A stretch of DNA of 64,000 nucleotides. Origin: Deltaproteobacteria bacterium. GTDB lineage: Bacteria; Desulfobacterota; Desulfuromonadia; Desulfuromonadales; Geopsychrobacteraceae. Both the position numbers and the translations under genes were made by a program. Below are positions 1-9,767 of this stretch, piece by piece (position 1 is the first letter of the stretch; each line of letters opens with the position of its first letter). The DNA lies in NCBI GenBank assembly GCA_018399135.1, contig JAGYPB010000006.1:16667-80666 (forward strand). Direction: 5' to 3'. The notes beneath the pieces are model-generated. The model was not told where the DNA came from. It searched no databases and saw only the letters and a list, made by a program, of their open reading frames with translations.

Positions 1-539
<539 letters not shown>

Positions 540-540
540 T

Positions 541-587
541 AAAATCAAACGACCCCTCCGTCGCTGACGGAGGGGTCGTTTGATTTT
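541..587. terminator. Bidirectional rho-independent terminator
   Basis: A perfect 22-bp stem (541-562 with 566-587) closes on a 3-base loop. It begins with AAAA and ends with TTTT, so each strand has a U-tract after a G+C-rich hairpin. It lies between the convergent purB and multihaem cytochrome genes and can stop transcription from both sides. Confidence 0.9.
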
Positions 588-603
588 AATTACCCGCAAT
601 AAA

Positions 604-1914
604 TCAGGAACGCTCGATCGTCACACTGGCTGTTGCCATTTCAATGCTTTCAATTTTTTCTGATTCCGCCCCATCATGAAAGTCCAAAGTTTCCTGGGCC
701 AAAGAGCGATACATCAAACGAACATCCGCACGATAAGAACCAGTCGCCGGCAATTCAATCGAATAAACCTCGGTATCTCGCCCCTGAGCCGGAATCCTCC
801 GATCATAACCGATATCTACGGCCAGCCAGCTCTTGCCGGTTAAATTGCCATCCCTGTCTTTGAACAGCAGACGATAAAAAACCGCGTCAGGATCAACGTG
901 ATTCTTTTCATCAACCAGCCCCGAGCTGTAAACAATATCCCCCTGATCATCAACAAGCTGGACTTCCAACCACATTTTACGAATGTAGGTGACACCCGTC
1001 GGGATTTTATGACCTGCCCCAACATTGTCAACATGAACAGTTAATGCCAGCTGGTTATCAACAACCATCGATTCGAGACTCAGCTTGGCTGCAGCTTTCA
1101 ACATCTCTTCTGCAAGCTGCGCCTGGTGTTCGTTCCCCATGTTGCGCTGAGCCATCACACTGCCGCCGACAAAGGCATGAAAGGCAACATTGTCACGTTC
1201 CAAACCAATAGGGCTTGATTTACCAGGGTTACTACCAATGCCCGGGGTTGGTGTCATGTGACAGTTCTGACAGGTGATCCCCTGTTCAGCGTAGGGACCG
1301 CTGAGCCAATCATCATAGGTATCAATGACAGCAACATCGGTCACCGGATGTTTCACGTTATGGCAAGAACCGCAAAAAACGCCATCTGTATGTTTTTTTG
1401 AATAAACAACACCATGATAAGGTGATTCCCCATCCCCCCGATTAGCATATTTCATCGGCCCGGGCTCAGAAACGTGTCCCATGTTATATGTCCGTTCAAT
1501 ACCGGTTACCGTATGACAAAAATCACAGGAGATTCCGCGTTTGCTGGTAGCATCAAACTGACTGCCATCATGGGGGGGCAGCTGACCCGTGCGTGCAGCA
1601 ATGGGAGCATGACAGGCGGCACAGAAAACATCGGTAGCGCCATCTGTTTCACGATGGGCCAATTGATAATCATCCTGGTACCATTTGTTTTCCCAGGCGT
1701 AAGCATGCATCGATTTGGACCATTGCTCGTAAATGTCAAAGTGGCAAGCAATGCAGGCACCGGGATCTTCAAACGAGCCGGGTGCGAATTGCTGTTTTTC
1801 GACAACCAGCTGATTTGCCAATGGATCCTCAGCGGCAAGCAAAGTTAATGCGGTTAAGGGCATGAAAAACAAAAACGCCAACACACCAAGTGATACTAGG
1901 GACTTGCTGACCAT
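604..1914 (-). CDS. Exported pentahaem c-type cytochrome
   Basis: The 436-residue protein starts with a signal peptide (hydrophobic residues about 5-27, ending near LLAAE). Five CXXCH haem-binding motifs follow in the N-terminal half: CIACH, CAACH, CDFCH, CGSCH and CQNCH. The C-terminal ~170 residues have no haem motif and look like a beta-rich domain. The spacing recalls the cytochrome c554/multihaem family common in Desulfuromonadales, so a periplasmic electron-transfer role is likely. Its redox partner cannot be read from the sequence. A good ribosome site (AGGAGGA) lies just before the ATG. The gene stands alone, convergent with purB and divergent from pfk. Confidence 0.85.
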   Translation of the reverse strand: MVSKSLVSLGVLAFLFFMPLTALTLLAAEDPLANQLVVEKQQFAPGSFEDPGACIACHFDIYEQWSKSMHAYAWENKWYQDDYQLAHRETDGATDVFCAACHAPIAARTGQLPPHDGSQFDATSKRGISCDFCHTVTGIERTYNMGHVSEPGPMKYANRGDGESPYHGVVYSKKHTDGVFCGSCHNVKHPVTDVAVIDTYDDWLSGPYAEQGITCQNCHMTPTPGIGSNPGKSSPIGLERDNVAFHAFVGGSVMAQRNMGNEHQAQLAEEMLKAAAKLSLESMVVDNQLALTVHVDNVGAGHKIPTGVTYIRKMWLEVQLVDDQGDIVYSSGLVDEKNHVDPDAVFYRLLFKDRDGNLTGKSWLAVDIGYDRRIPAQGRDTEVYSIELPATGSYRADVRLMYRSLAQETLDFHDGAESEKIESIEMATASVTIERS

Positions 1915-2153
1915 AGATCCTCCTTTTATTCATGAAAATACGGTATCTTTTCAGCACAAATGCAGAACAGATAAGCAAAAATAAACAAAACCACATAATA
2001 CAAGTGAGAATCTAACAACAATTTGCCCATAAATAAAGAAGATTAGAAAACCATTCGATCTTTGAGAAATCTTGTCCTTTTTATATTTTGATTTGCTATC
2101 ATCAACGCGCTAACATCTAAACAATCCAACCCAAACTGAACAGGGAGAAAAAA

Positions 2154-3350
2154 ATGACCCATAAAGGAACAATTGGCATTCTGACCGGTGGCGGAGATGT
2201 CCCCGGCCTTAATCCAGCTATTCGCGCGGTGACGATTCGGGCTAAACGAGAAGGCTACCGTGTCATTGGTATTCGCCGTGGCTGGGCAGGACTGGTAGAA
2301 ATTAATCGTGACGAGAATGCCGACAACAGCGGCAATTTTATTGAATTAACAACGGATATTGTTAATCGCGCCGGACGCACAGGCGGTACTTTTCTACATA
2401 CTTCACGCACCCGTCCCAGTCACCTGCCCAAGGCCAATCTGCCCGAGCATCTGCGTGACAGTTACACCGGAAGCATTAATGATGTAACACCGGAAGTCTT
2501 GAAAAATATCGATTATCTTGGCCTCGACTTTCTCATTCCCATTGGTGGTGATGATACCTTGAGCTATGCCCAGCGCCTTCATGAAGAAGGAGTCAAGGTT
2601 GTCGCTATTCCCAAAACCATGGACAACGATGTGCCGGGCACTGATTACTGTATTGGTTTTTCAACCTGCGTGACCCGCACTATCGAACTGACCCATCGCT
2701 TACGGACATCCGCCGGTAGTCATGAGCGCTATCTGGTGATCGAGGTATTTGGTCGTTATGCCGGATTTACCGCTCTGCTCCCCACCATGGCGGGCGCTGC
2801 TGATCGCTGTCTGATACCTGAACATCCGATTGAAATGGATTTGCTCGCTGAACTGGCAACCAGGGATCGTAATCGTAATCCGAGCAAATATTCGGTTTTA
2901 CTGGTTTCTGAAGGGGCTGTTTTAAAAAATGATACGGAGATGTCTTTTGAAAGCAGTGAAGCAGATCAGTACGGTCACCGCAAGCTGGGTGGTATTGGCG
3001 ACCGGGTCGCAGCACATCTGAAAGAACTCTCGCCTACATACAACAATGGCCGCACCATCAATGTATTGAACCAGCGTCTTGGTTACCTGGTCCGTTGTGG
3101 TGAACCGGATGCCCTCGATTCTATGGTTCCTATGGCTTTTGGCAACCTGGCTCTCGATCTGGTGCTGGAAGGAACATCCGGGAGACTGGTGAGTATTCAC
3201 AACGGACGCTATGATACAGTACCTATTACTACCGTCACTGGTCAGAAAAAAATTATCGATGTAGAAAAACACTATAACATTGAGCGCCTGCGACCAAAGT
3301 ACGAGTCGTTCTTGCATCAACCACTTTTTATTATGACCAGCGATCGCTAG
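2154..3350 (+). CDS. pfkA: 6-phosphofructokinase, probably pyrophosphate-dependent
   Basis: A 398-residue PfkA-family enzyme that phosphorylates fructose 6-phosphate. Visible motifs are the N-terminal TGGGDVPGLN phosphate loop, IPIGGDDTLS, PKTMDNDVPGTDY with the catalytic aspartates, and EVFGRYAGFTA. In ATP-dependent enzymes the position after GGD is glycine and the second motif begins PGT. Here they are Asp (GGDD) and Lys (PKT), the two residues that diagnose pyrophosphate as phosphoryl donor in this family. If so, the step is reversible and could serve glycolysis or gluconeogenesis. The ribosome site is GGGAGA upstream of ATG. The gene is monocistronic and ends at a bidirectional hairpin. 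Confidence 0.9.
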   Translation: MTHKGTIGILTGGGDVPGLNPAIRAVTIRAKREGYRVIGIRRGWAGLVEINRDENADNSGNFIELTTDIVNRAGRTGGTFLHTSRTRPSHLPKANLPEHLRDSYTGSINDVTPEVLKNIDYLGLDFLIPIGGDDTLSYAQRLHEEGVKVVAIPKTMDNDVPGTDYCIGFSTCVTRTIELTHRLRTSAGSHERYLVIEVFGRYAGFTALLPTMAGAADRCLIPEHPIEMDLLAELATRDRNRNPSKYSVLLVSEGAVLKNDTEMSFESSEADQYGHRKLGGIGDRVAAHLKELSPTYNNGRTINVLNQRLGYLVRCGEPDALDSMVPMAFGNLALDLVLEGTSGRLVSIHNGRYDTVPITTVTGQKKIIDVEKHYNIERLRPKYESFLHQPLFIMTSDR

Positions 3351-3355
3351 CAGAT

Positions 3356-3418
3356 AAAAAACGTCAATGCAGCGGTTTTCATTGTCAATGATACCGCTGC
3401 ATTGACAGCCCGTTTTTT
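3356..3418. terminator. Bidirectional terminator between pfkA and the sigma-54 regulator
   Basis: A 14-bp perfect stem (3363-3376 with 3393-3406) has a 16-base loop. A T-run follows on the plus strand and an A-run precedes it, which gives a U-run on the minus strand. It separates two convergent genes. Confidence 0.85.
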
Positions 3419-3423
3419 CTCTA

Positions 3424-4794
3424 TTAATCACCACCAAGTTGATATTTTTCCAGTTTATAGCGCAATGTTCCACGCGGCACATTAAGGATCCGTGCGGTTT
3501 TGGCAACATTCCCTGCGGTTATACTGAACGCCTTTTCTACCAGTTCACGTTCAAAACGATCGATCACGTCTTCGAGAAAAATACCTTCCGGAGGAATATC
3601 ACAATGAACAGGCAGTTCGCTTTGCGGTGATTCTCCCCAGATTTCCCGTGGCAACTGTGCCGGCGTGATGATTTCAACATCGTTCATGATGCAGATTCGT
3701 TCAACGACATTACGCAACTCACGCACATTACCAGGCCAGTGATAGCGCAGCAGCAGTTCCAGCGCTTCACGACTGAAAGACCGCATCCGTTTCTTGAATT
3801 CAAGGCTGAAGTGCGCAAGAAAGTGTTCCAGTAACACAGGAATATCCTCACGTCGTTCACGCAACGGCGGAATATGAATCGGAAAAACATTTAACCGGTA
3901 GTAAAGATCTTCACGAAATTCCCGCTGTTCAATAGCGCCTTTCAGGTCAGCATTGGTCGCTGCAATGATGCGAACATTAATATCAATATTACGATTACCA
4001 CCCAAACGGCGGATTTTTCTGTCCTCAAGGACTCGCAGCAACTTCACCTGCAGGCCAAGATCCATCTCACCAATTTCGTCAAGGAATATCGATCCCCCGT
4101 CCGATTCTTCAAATAGCCCGATCTTGCGATTCTTAGCATCGGTGAAAGCACCCCGTTCATGACCAAAGAGTTCTGTTTCAAGCAGGTTGAACGGTAAAGA
4201 ACCACAATTTATTTCAACAAACGGTTGATTGCAGCGGGGAGACAGATTATGGATCGCCTGCGCCACCAGCTCTTTACCCGTGCCACTATCGCCGGTCAGC
4301 AACACCGTAGAGGTTTCATGCTTGGCCACCTCTCGTATCTGTCGAAAAATCTGCATCAGTTGCGGGCTGTTGCCGACCATGTTGATGCCATCAGCTTCTC
4401 GTGGTGACAAGCGCTTTACTTTACGCCGCAGACTTTGTGTTTCCAGGGCAAGCCTGACAATCAGATGGATGGCATCAGCCTTAAACGGTTTTTTGATATA
4501 GTCATAGGCACCAAATTTAATGGCCTCAACAGCACTTTCTACAGTTCCGTAACCCGTTATAATAATAACCAGCAGTTCAGGGTCGATATCACGCATCGAG
4601 CGCAACACATCGAGGCCGCTACGACTTCCCAGATTCAGATCAAGCAGCACCAGTCCAATTTCATCTTCAGTAACAATGTTGATAGCCTCGGCAGCGCTGC
4701 CGGTCGAGCAGGTACGATAACCATCTTCAGACAATATCCGCTCAAGATTTTCACGGATAAACTCCTCGTCATCCACTATCAGGATTTTTTCCAT
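3424..4794 (-). CDS. NtrC-family sigma-54-dependent response regulator
   Basis: A three-domain activator of 456 residues. The receiver domain (1-~120) carries the acidic pair DD at 8-9 and the phospho-acceptor Asp52 (LLDLNLG). The AAA+ domain follows (~145-375) with Walker A GDSGTGKE, Walker B IFLDEIGEM and arginine-finger region FREDLYYRLNVFPI. A Fis-type helix-turn-helix closes it (AKTARILNVPRGTLRYKL). The sigma-54 contact loop, normally GAFTGA, reads GAFTDA, a known natural variation that keeps the FT pair. It is the partner of the sensor kinase encoded 100 bp upstream on the same strand and activates sigma-54 promoters. Its targets are unknown. Confidence 0.95.
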   Translation of the reverse strand: MEKILIVDDEEFIRENLERILSEDGYRTCSTGSAAEAINIVTEDEIGLVLLDLNLGSRSGLDVLRSMRDIDPELLVIIITGYGTVESAVEAIKFGAYDYIKKPFKADAIHLIVRLALETQSLRRKVKRLSPREADGINMVGNSPQLMQIFRQIREVAKHETSTVLLTGDSGTGKELVAQAIHNLSPRCNQPFVEINCGSLPFNLLETELFGHERGAFTDAKNRKIGLFEESDGGSIFLDEIGEMDLGLQVKLLRVLEDRKIRRLGGNRNIDINVRIIAATNADLKGAIEQREFREDLYYRLNVFPIHIPPLRERREDIPVLLEHFLAHFSLEFKKRMRSFSREALELLLRYHWPGNVRELRNVVERICIMNDVEIITPAQLPREIWGESPQSELPVHCDIPPEGIFLEDVIDRFERELVEKAFSITAGNVAKTARILNVPRGTLRYKLEKYQLGGD

Positions 4795-4894
4795 ACTGTT
4801 CCTCCACAGGCATAAAGTGGCGACAGAATATCCCTATTTTTTCAGTCTGTCCAAAACAAAATGGTGAATTTTCGCCAGTTGAAAAAAGGATGGG

Positions 4895-7432
4895 TCAGAT
4901 TGAATCATTTACAGAGAAAGGTCGATCGAAGGATAAAGGCAGGATGATTTGAACCCGAGTCCCAAATTGCCGTTTACTAAAGATCTGAATATCACCACCG
5001 TGTTCAGTAACAATATTATGACAAATTGACAGACCCAACCCGGTGCCCTGCCCTTTTGTGGTAAAAAAAGGCTCAAACACCAGAGGCAGCTGATCCGTAT
5101 TGATACCTTCTCCGGTATCGACAATCGTGATCAGGATATCATGTTCCACTTGCTCAGCATTGATCGTCAAATCACCACCATTCGGCATAGCATCAAGAGC
5201 GTTATTGAGCAGATTGAGAACCACCTGTTTAATGCGATCAGCATCTAAGAGTAAATCAGGCAGATCGGCAGAGATATTTTCGATAATATTGACCTGTTGA
5301 CGTTGACCTTGGTTGCGTAGCAGAAAGATTGAATCGCGCAACACCTCGTCAATCCGCCCATCACTTAATTTAGGCGCCTTCGCCGCAGAGAATCGCAGCA
5401 TCTGTGTAACCAATGATTCCAGACGCTCAATTTCCTCAAGAGCCCTGCGGATCAGTAACTGGTCTGATTGCTGGCCAAGCAGACGGTCATGTAATTCATC
5501 CAGCAGCAGGCTGACGCCAGTCAATGGATTACGCACTTCGTGGGCAATGCCAGCAGACATCCGCCCTAAAGATGCCAAACGATCCATACGTGCCATCTGA
5601 TGACGCATATTTACCCGTTCAGTTAAATCCTCTATGGTCAGCAACCAACCATCCTGCTGACGAAAGCTCAAAGGGAACAAAGCCATCCGGTAAGTTAACT
5701 TGCGCCCTTTACGTTCAATCGGCACATAAAGAGGGCGCGAGTTCATGCTCTTACGATCGCTGTTGTTAAACCAGCTTTCCAGCACATTCTTTAATTCCGG
5801 CCATTCGTTTAACAGTTGCTGCCAGGCCGGCTTGTCAGTAGGGCGCGACATGCTGAGAATACGGCAGGCCGGGCCGTTAGCTGAGGTAACTCGCCCTTGC
5901 GAATCAAAAGTAATCAGGCCGGTTTCAATGTTTTCAAACAGCGTGTTTTTGAAGTTTCGTTCAGAAATGATTTCCTTGCGGGAACGTCGCAATGCCTGCA
6001 TGGTGCGCAACAGGCGCTCGCGGCGGCGGGTCAACTCTTCTACCATCTGGTTGAAGGATTCAGCCAGGACACCGACTTCATCGTTAGAAATGACATCAAC
6101 TTTGACCCGCAGTTGATGTCCACTGGTCATCTTGCGCGTTCCCTCGGTCAGCAATTGGATAGGACGTACAATACTGTTGGAAAGCAGATAGGCAACAAAA
6201 GCCACAAACAGCACAGTGACGGAAATAACCAGCCAGGATTGCATCAGATAGTTACTGATTTCATTCTGAATCAGCAGCGCCGTTGATGTGGCAGGCAAAT
6301 GGAATAGATCAATCTCAGCACCGATAGTGATACCACCAAACACCCCCGACTGCTGATAAACGCCCTCTTGGTAAGGGATAGGGGCATAGGCCATAATTTT
6401 GCTGGAGCCGCCGACATTGACGGTTGACAGAACCCCTGACTCCCCGCGACGAACCAGATTAGCAACCTGGGGGTAGTTGGGATGGACAAAACCAGCGGTT
6501 AATAAGTTAAAGGGTATTCTCCCGGCATCAATGACTTCCTGTGACGTATCAACCGTATAGGGGGGAACCAATTTACCGCTGGTATCGAGCCCCCTGATAT
6601 TCCAGAATTTAGGGTGGGTAATCATCCAGCCTTCATTATCAAACAAGAAAGCATAGTTACCACTTTCATAGGACGGAAAAACCGCATCCTGATCATCAAT
6701 AGGCGAAATGTGCTGGGTAAATGTCATCAGGTGGCGATGATCCAGAGAGAGTACTGCGACACCCTGCCATTCACCCTGGTCATAGACCGGAGTAGCAAAA
6801 CGGATCACCCCGGAATATTTTTTTCCTTCAATAGCCTCAAGGGGATTAGCCGCGCCCTGAAGCTGTTCATCGCGTGAAATATGCCAACCGGTAAGGTGAG
6901 TGGTCCAGATCTCACCTGAAAGAAGCCGCGACGCCTGCAGAAAATAATCTTCTCCTGGATAAGTCGTTTGAATGGGGTCGCTAAGATCCCTTAACTGTTC
7001 AGAAGGCAATCCATTGACAATTCTAACCTGTTCCTGGCCCGTCGAATCTATAAACGCCAGTTCACTGTAAAGCGGGACAACTTGACGGATGTCGGTGGGC
7101 TGCCTGTTGGTGCCTCCGCGGTACCAGATCTGACGCTGATGATTTTGGCTGAATTTTTGATAATTTTCCTGAGTTGGCTGGAGAAGCGTCAGGTCAAGCA
7201 AGTTACCTTCAATGTGCTGTAAAAAGGCTGAAATCTGATCGGCAACCATCTGGGTTCTTTTTTCCAGTGCTTTTGTTGCCTGAGTATCAAGGGTTTCGGT
7301 GGTACGTTGACGCAATAAATCTTCAACCAGACGCAAGCTGTGGTGGGAATTGAACAGCAGCAATATAAGAGGAACCAGCGCTAACAACAGCAGAGCCCCG
7401 AGAACCTTAGAGTGAAGCTTTACTCGCAACAT
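4895..7432 (-). CDS. Membrane sensor histidine kinase (Cache-HAMP-PAS-HisKA-HATPase)
   Basis: About 845 residues. A first membrane helix (~6-25) and a second (~400-420) bracket a ~370-residue periplasmic sensor region of the double-Cache type. Then come a HAMP linker, a PAS domain (NTLFENIETGLITFDSQG), a HisKA domain with the phospho-histidine in SAGIAHEVRNPLTG, and an ATPase domain with DADRIKQVVLNLLNNALDAM, DTGEGI and GTGLGLSICHNIV. This layout matches NtrB/AtoS-like kinases paired with sigma-54 activators, and the partner is the next gene. The ATG at 7432 was preferred because the membrane helix begins right after it. An in-frame TTG at 7468 is possible. Neither has a clear ribosome site. 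Confidence 0.92.
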   Translation of the reverse strand: MLRVKLHSKVLGALLLLALVPLILLLFNSHHSLRLVEDLLRQRTTETLDTQATKALEKRTQMVADQISAFLQHIEGNLLDLTLLQPTQENYQKFSQNHQRQIWYRGGTNRQPTDIRQVVPLYSELAFIDSTGQEQVRIVNGLPSEQLRDLSDPIQTTYPGEDYFLQASRLLSGEIWTTHLTGWHISRDEQLQGAANPLEAIEGKKYSGVIRFATPVYDQGEWQGVAVLSLDHRHLMTFTQHISPIDDQDAVFPSYESGNYAFLFDNEGWMITHPKFWNIRGLDTSGKLVPPYTVDTSQEVIDAGRIPFNLLTAGFVHPNYPQVANLVRRGESGVLSTVNVGGSSKIMAYAPIPYQEGVYQQSGVFGGITIGAEIDLFHLPATSTALLIQNEISNYLMQSWLVISVTVLFVAFVAYLLSNSIVRPIQLLTEGTRKMTSGHQLRVKVDVISNDEVGVLAESFNQMVEELTRRRERLLRTMQALRRSRKEIISERNFKNTLFENIETGLITFDSQGRVTSANGPACRILSMSRPTDKPAWQQLLNEWPELKNVLESWFNNSDRKSMNSRPLYVPIERKGRKLTYRMALFPLSFRQQDGWLLTIEDLTERVNMRHQMARMDRLASLGRMSAGIAHEVRNPLTGVSLLLDELHDRLLGQQSDQLLIRRALEEIERLESLVTQMLRFSAAKAPKLSDGRIDEVLRDSIFLLRNQGQRQQVNIIENISADLPDLLLDADRIKQVVLNLLNNALDAMPNGGDLTINAEQVEHDILITIVDTGEGINTDQLPLVFEPFFTTKGQGTGLGLSICHNIVTEHGGDIQIFSKRQFGTRVQIILPLSFDRPFSVNDSI

Positions 7433-7516
7433 GTTGAAAATATAAACCAGAACCTTTGTGTTGCACAATCGGTACTGTCTGAATGAAACAAGTTGGTTTC
7501 GTGGTTATTGAGGCAG

Positions 7517-8485
7517 TTATTTGCTGCGGGAAACAACATAATCAGCCAGTTGGAACAACGCCTGCCGGGTTTGTGAATCGGGGAATATCTTCAGTATTTT
7601 TTTAGCCCGTTCAATCCGCTCCAACGCTTTGTCCCTGGTGTAGGCAATGCCCCCTTTATCTTCGATCAGGCGACAGACATAGTCAAGGTCTTCGGCAGCC
7701 AGGTCTTCCGCTTCAACAATGCGGGAAACTTCTGTCCGATCTTGTGCTGAGGCACTATGGAAGGCATGAATCAATGGCAAGGTCATTTTACCTTCAAACA
7801 GATCATGTCCACGTTCCTTGCCGAAATCTTTCTGATCGGCAACGTAATCCAGCGCATCATCCATCAACTGAAATGCTGTCCCTATTTCCAGGCCGAATTC
7901 ACGCAAAGCGGCTTCTTTATTGTCATCTGCTCCAGCAAGTACGGCACCTACCTGACAGGCCGCCGCAATCAGAATGGCAGTTTTGTCTCGCACAACCTGA
8001 AGGTAACGTTTTTCATCAACCTCCAGATCGCAGGTATTAAGTAACTGCAGAATCTCACCTTCAGCAAGTTGGGTTGTCGTATCGGCAAGAAGTTTAAGAA
8101 TTCGCAGGTTGTTGGAACCCACCATCACAGAAAAAGACTTGGCAAACAAAAAGTCACCGACAAGAACTGAAGCCTGGTTTCCCCACACAGAATTGGCCGA
8201 GCGGTTACCACGTCGTAAACTAGCGCTATCAACCACATCGTCATGAAGCAAAGTTGCCGTGTGAATAAACTCAACCACACCAGCAAGATCAATGTGTTTA
8301 TCCCCCTGATAACCGCACAAACGCGCACTTAAAAGCAGCAACATCGGGCGCAACCGTTTGCCGCCACTGGACAAAACATACTGCCCGACCTGACCGATCA
8401 GCTCAACATCTGATGACAGATGGTTTTTGATCTGCTTTTCGACGGCCTGCATCTCATTTTTAATCAGGGCAACAACTGCGTCCAT
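7517..8485 (-). CDS. ispB: Long-chain polyprenyl diphosphate synthase (octaprenyl type)
   Basis: A 322-residue trans-prenyltransferase that extends farnesyl diphosphate to the side chain of menaquinone or ubiquinone. It contains the substrate-binding SSGGKRLRP, the first aspartate-rich motif LLHDDVVD with following RRG, and the second motif LMDDALDY with a downstream DFGKERGHDL. Length and motifs fit IspB/HepT-type enzymes. It lies directly after the sensor kinase on the same strand (48 bp to its ATG). Menaquinone supply fits a respiring anaerobe. The exact chain length cannot be read with certainty. Confidence 0.93.
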   Translation of the reverse strand: MDAVVALIKNEMQAVEKQIKNHLSSDVELIGQVGQYVLSSGGKRLRPMLLLLSARLCGYQGDKHIDLAGVVEFIHTATLLHDDVVDSASLRRGNRSANSVWGNQASVLVGDFLFAKSFSVMVGSNNLRILKLLADTTTQLAEGEILQLLNTCDLEVDEKRYLQVVRDKTAILIAAACQVGAVLAGADDNKEAALREFGLEIGTAFQLMDDALDYVADQKDFGKERGHDLFEGKMTLPLIHAFHSASAQDRTEVSRIVEAEDLAAEDLDYVCRLIEDKGGIAYTRDKALERIERAKKILKIFPDSQTRQALFQLADYVVSRSK

Positions 8486-8582
8486 ATTTACTTTCCTGGC
8501 TTCAAATATTACTAAGCGTCACATCAATCGAAATAACAACAAACCGATGGCATTCTAAAAAGGGCCCCTGACAAAGTCAAAT

Positions 8583-9524
8583 TCAATTGTCATCTGTTTT
8601 TGTCGGAACAAGTGATTCTGCTTCATTGGACAGAACAAAACGATAGTTGTCTTCGTCCCAGCGATAAGAACCTGAATGCCAGATCTGCTCGACCTGATAC
8701 CATTCGTGATCAAGTTCAGAGGTGTTTTCGGTCAACTCTGAAAAGATCAGAATCTCCATGTCATCAATAACATAGTTAGCGTTGGTATCAACCCAATGAA
8801 ATGGTCTGATACTGGTTCTTTGATCCGGATATAAGGGCAAGACAAATTGCTGCCCGTCAGGATTGGCAATCAACTCACCACTGACCGATATTTTGCTGTT
8901 TAAAGGAACATCCTGAGGAACGCCAAGACGGTAATAAACCTGTGTATGAGTTTCCGGATTGCGAAAAATCCATCTGGCAACCCCGGTCGCCGTATCGACA
9001 CTGGTAGCTTCAGGTTCAGAAGAAATAAATATCCATCCGGGAGGAAACTCTTCCTTAAGGATCATCCCCTTTATCGGAGTCTCTGCTGAAATTTCCAGTT
9101 GCACCAGAAGTTCATGCCCTGGAGCGACATGGAGTGGCAGGACTCTTTGTGCCTGTAATTGTGGTTCAGAAGAAATATCCGGAAGCGCATAAAAAAACCA
9201 GAATATAAATAAAGTAATCAACACAAATGCCGCTAAAAACCAGGCCTTTATGATGAAGGATCCGGGTCGTCTGATTTCCTCTACGGCCTGAGCCTGAACA
9301 TCCACTTTGAGTATTTCGTCAAGATCAACTTCAAGAGCTTCAGCCAGTTTAACGGCGTTATCGCGCCTGATAGTTGGATAACGATTATTTTCCCAACGCG
9401 AAACGGTGTCGGTAGTTACCCCAACCACCTTTGATACATAAAATTGGGTAAGACGTTTATCTTCACGGATACGTCGTAAAGCTGTGCCGTCAACAGCAAC
9501 TGATGATGAATCTAATAAGGTCAT
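8583..9524 (-). CDS. Membrane-anchored XRE-family regulator with large C-terminal domain
   Basis: The 313-residue protein has an N-terminal Cro/C1-type helix-turn-helix (about residues 14-68, with FYVSKVVGVTTDTVSRWENN). A single membrane helix follows (about 92-113). The last ~200 residues are a beta-rich domain resembling DUF11/invasin-like repeats. The topology would put the DNA-binding domain in the cytoplasm and the rest in the periplasm, as in one-component transmembrane regulators of the RodZ or CadC style. It is not RodZ by sequence. Targets are unknown. The gene is preceded by a long intergenic region holding a strong promoter on the opposite strand. Confidence 0.75.
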   Translation of the reverse strand: MTLLDSSSVAVDGTALRRIREDKRLTQFYVSKVVGVTTDTVSRWENNRYPTIRRDNAVKLAEALEVDLDEILKVDVQAQAVEEIRRPGSFIIKAWFLAAFVLITLFIFWFFYALPDISSEPQLQAQRVLPLHVAPGHELLVQLEISAETPIKGMILKEEFPPGWIFISSEPEATSVDTATGVARWIFRNPETHTQVYYRLGVPQDVPLNSKISVSGELIANPDGQQFVLPLYPDQRTSIRPFHWVDTNANYVIDDMEILIFSELTENTSELDHEWYQVEQIWHSGSYRWDEDNYRFVLSNEAESLVPTKTDDN

Positions 9525-9674
9525 GGCGTTTCTATCTGCATCATGGTTTCACGATCAACAAAATCTACCAGAAACATAATGACGATGTAAACCACTGAAG
9601 TCATTTGTTTTATAACTGGATATCCGACATTCGTTAAAAAATATTATGATATTTAAATTATTTTTTATTTTTAG

Positions 9675-9702
9675 TTGACATTAATTGTTAGACAGCTATA
9701 AT
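9675..9702 (+). promoter_or_regulatory. Strong sigma-70 promoter
   Basis: Perfect TTGACA (9675-9680) and perfect TATAAT (9697-9702) are separated by 16 bp in an A+T-rich stretch. Transcription would start near 9709 and read away from the divergent XRE gene. No plus-strand protein gene follows before 11751, and a terminator lies about 50 bp downstream. Confidence 0.85.
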
Positions 9703-9708
9703 AGAACC

Positions 9709-9767
9709 CAGGAATAAAGAAAACAGCTTAGCCTCGCGTTCTACCTCCTGGCGCGGGGCATTTTTTT
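9709..9767 (+). ncRNA. Candidate small RNA (~59 nt) with anti-Shine-Dalgarno loop
   Basis: The strong promoter is followed within 60 bases by a hairpin (9731-9738 with 9752-9759, eight pairs including one G-U) and seven Ts, a standard rho-independent terminator. The 13-base loop contains ACCTCCTGG, which is complementary to ribosome-binding sites (AGGAGGT). The 5' end of the transcript holds CCAGGA (9708-9713), which can pair with TCCTGG of the loop (9746-9751) and could mask it. No reading frame of any size fits. A ribosome-site-targeting regulatory RNA is an inference. An aborted leader is the alternative. Confidence 0.55.
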
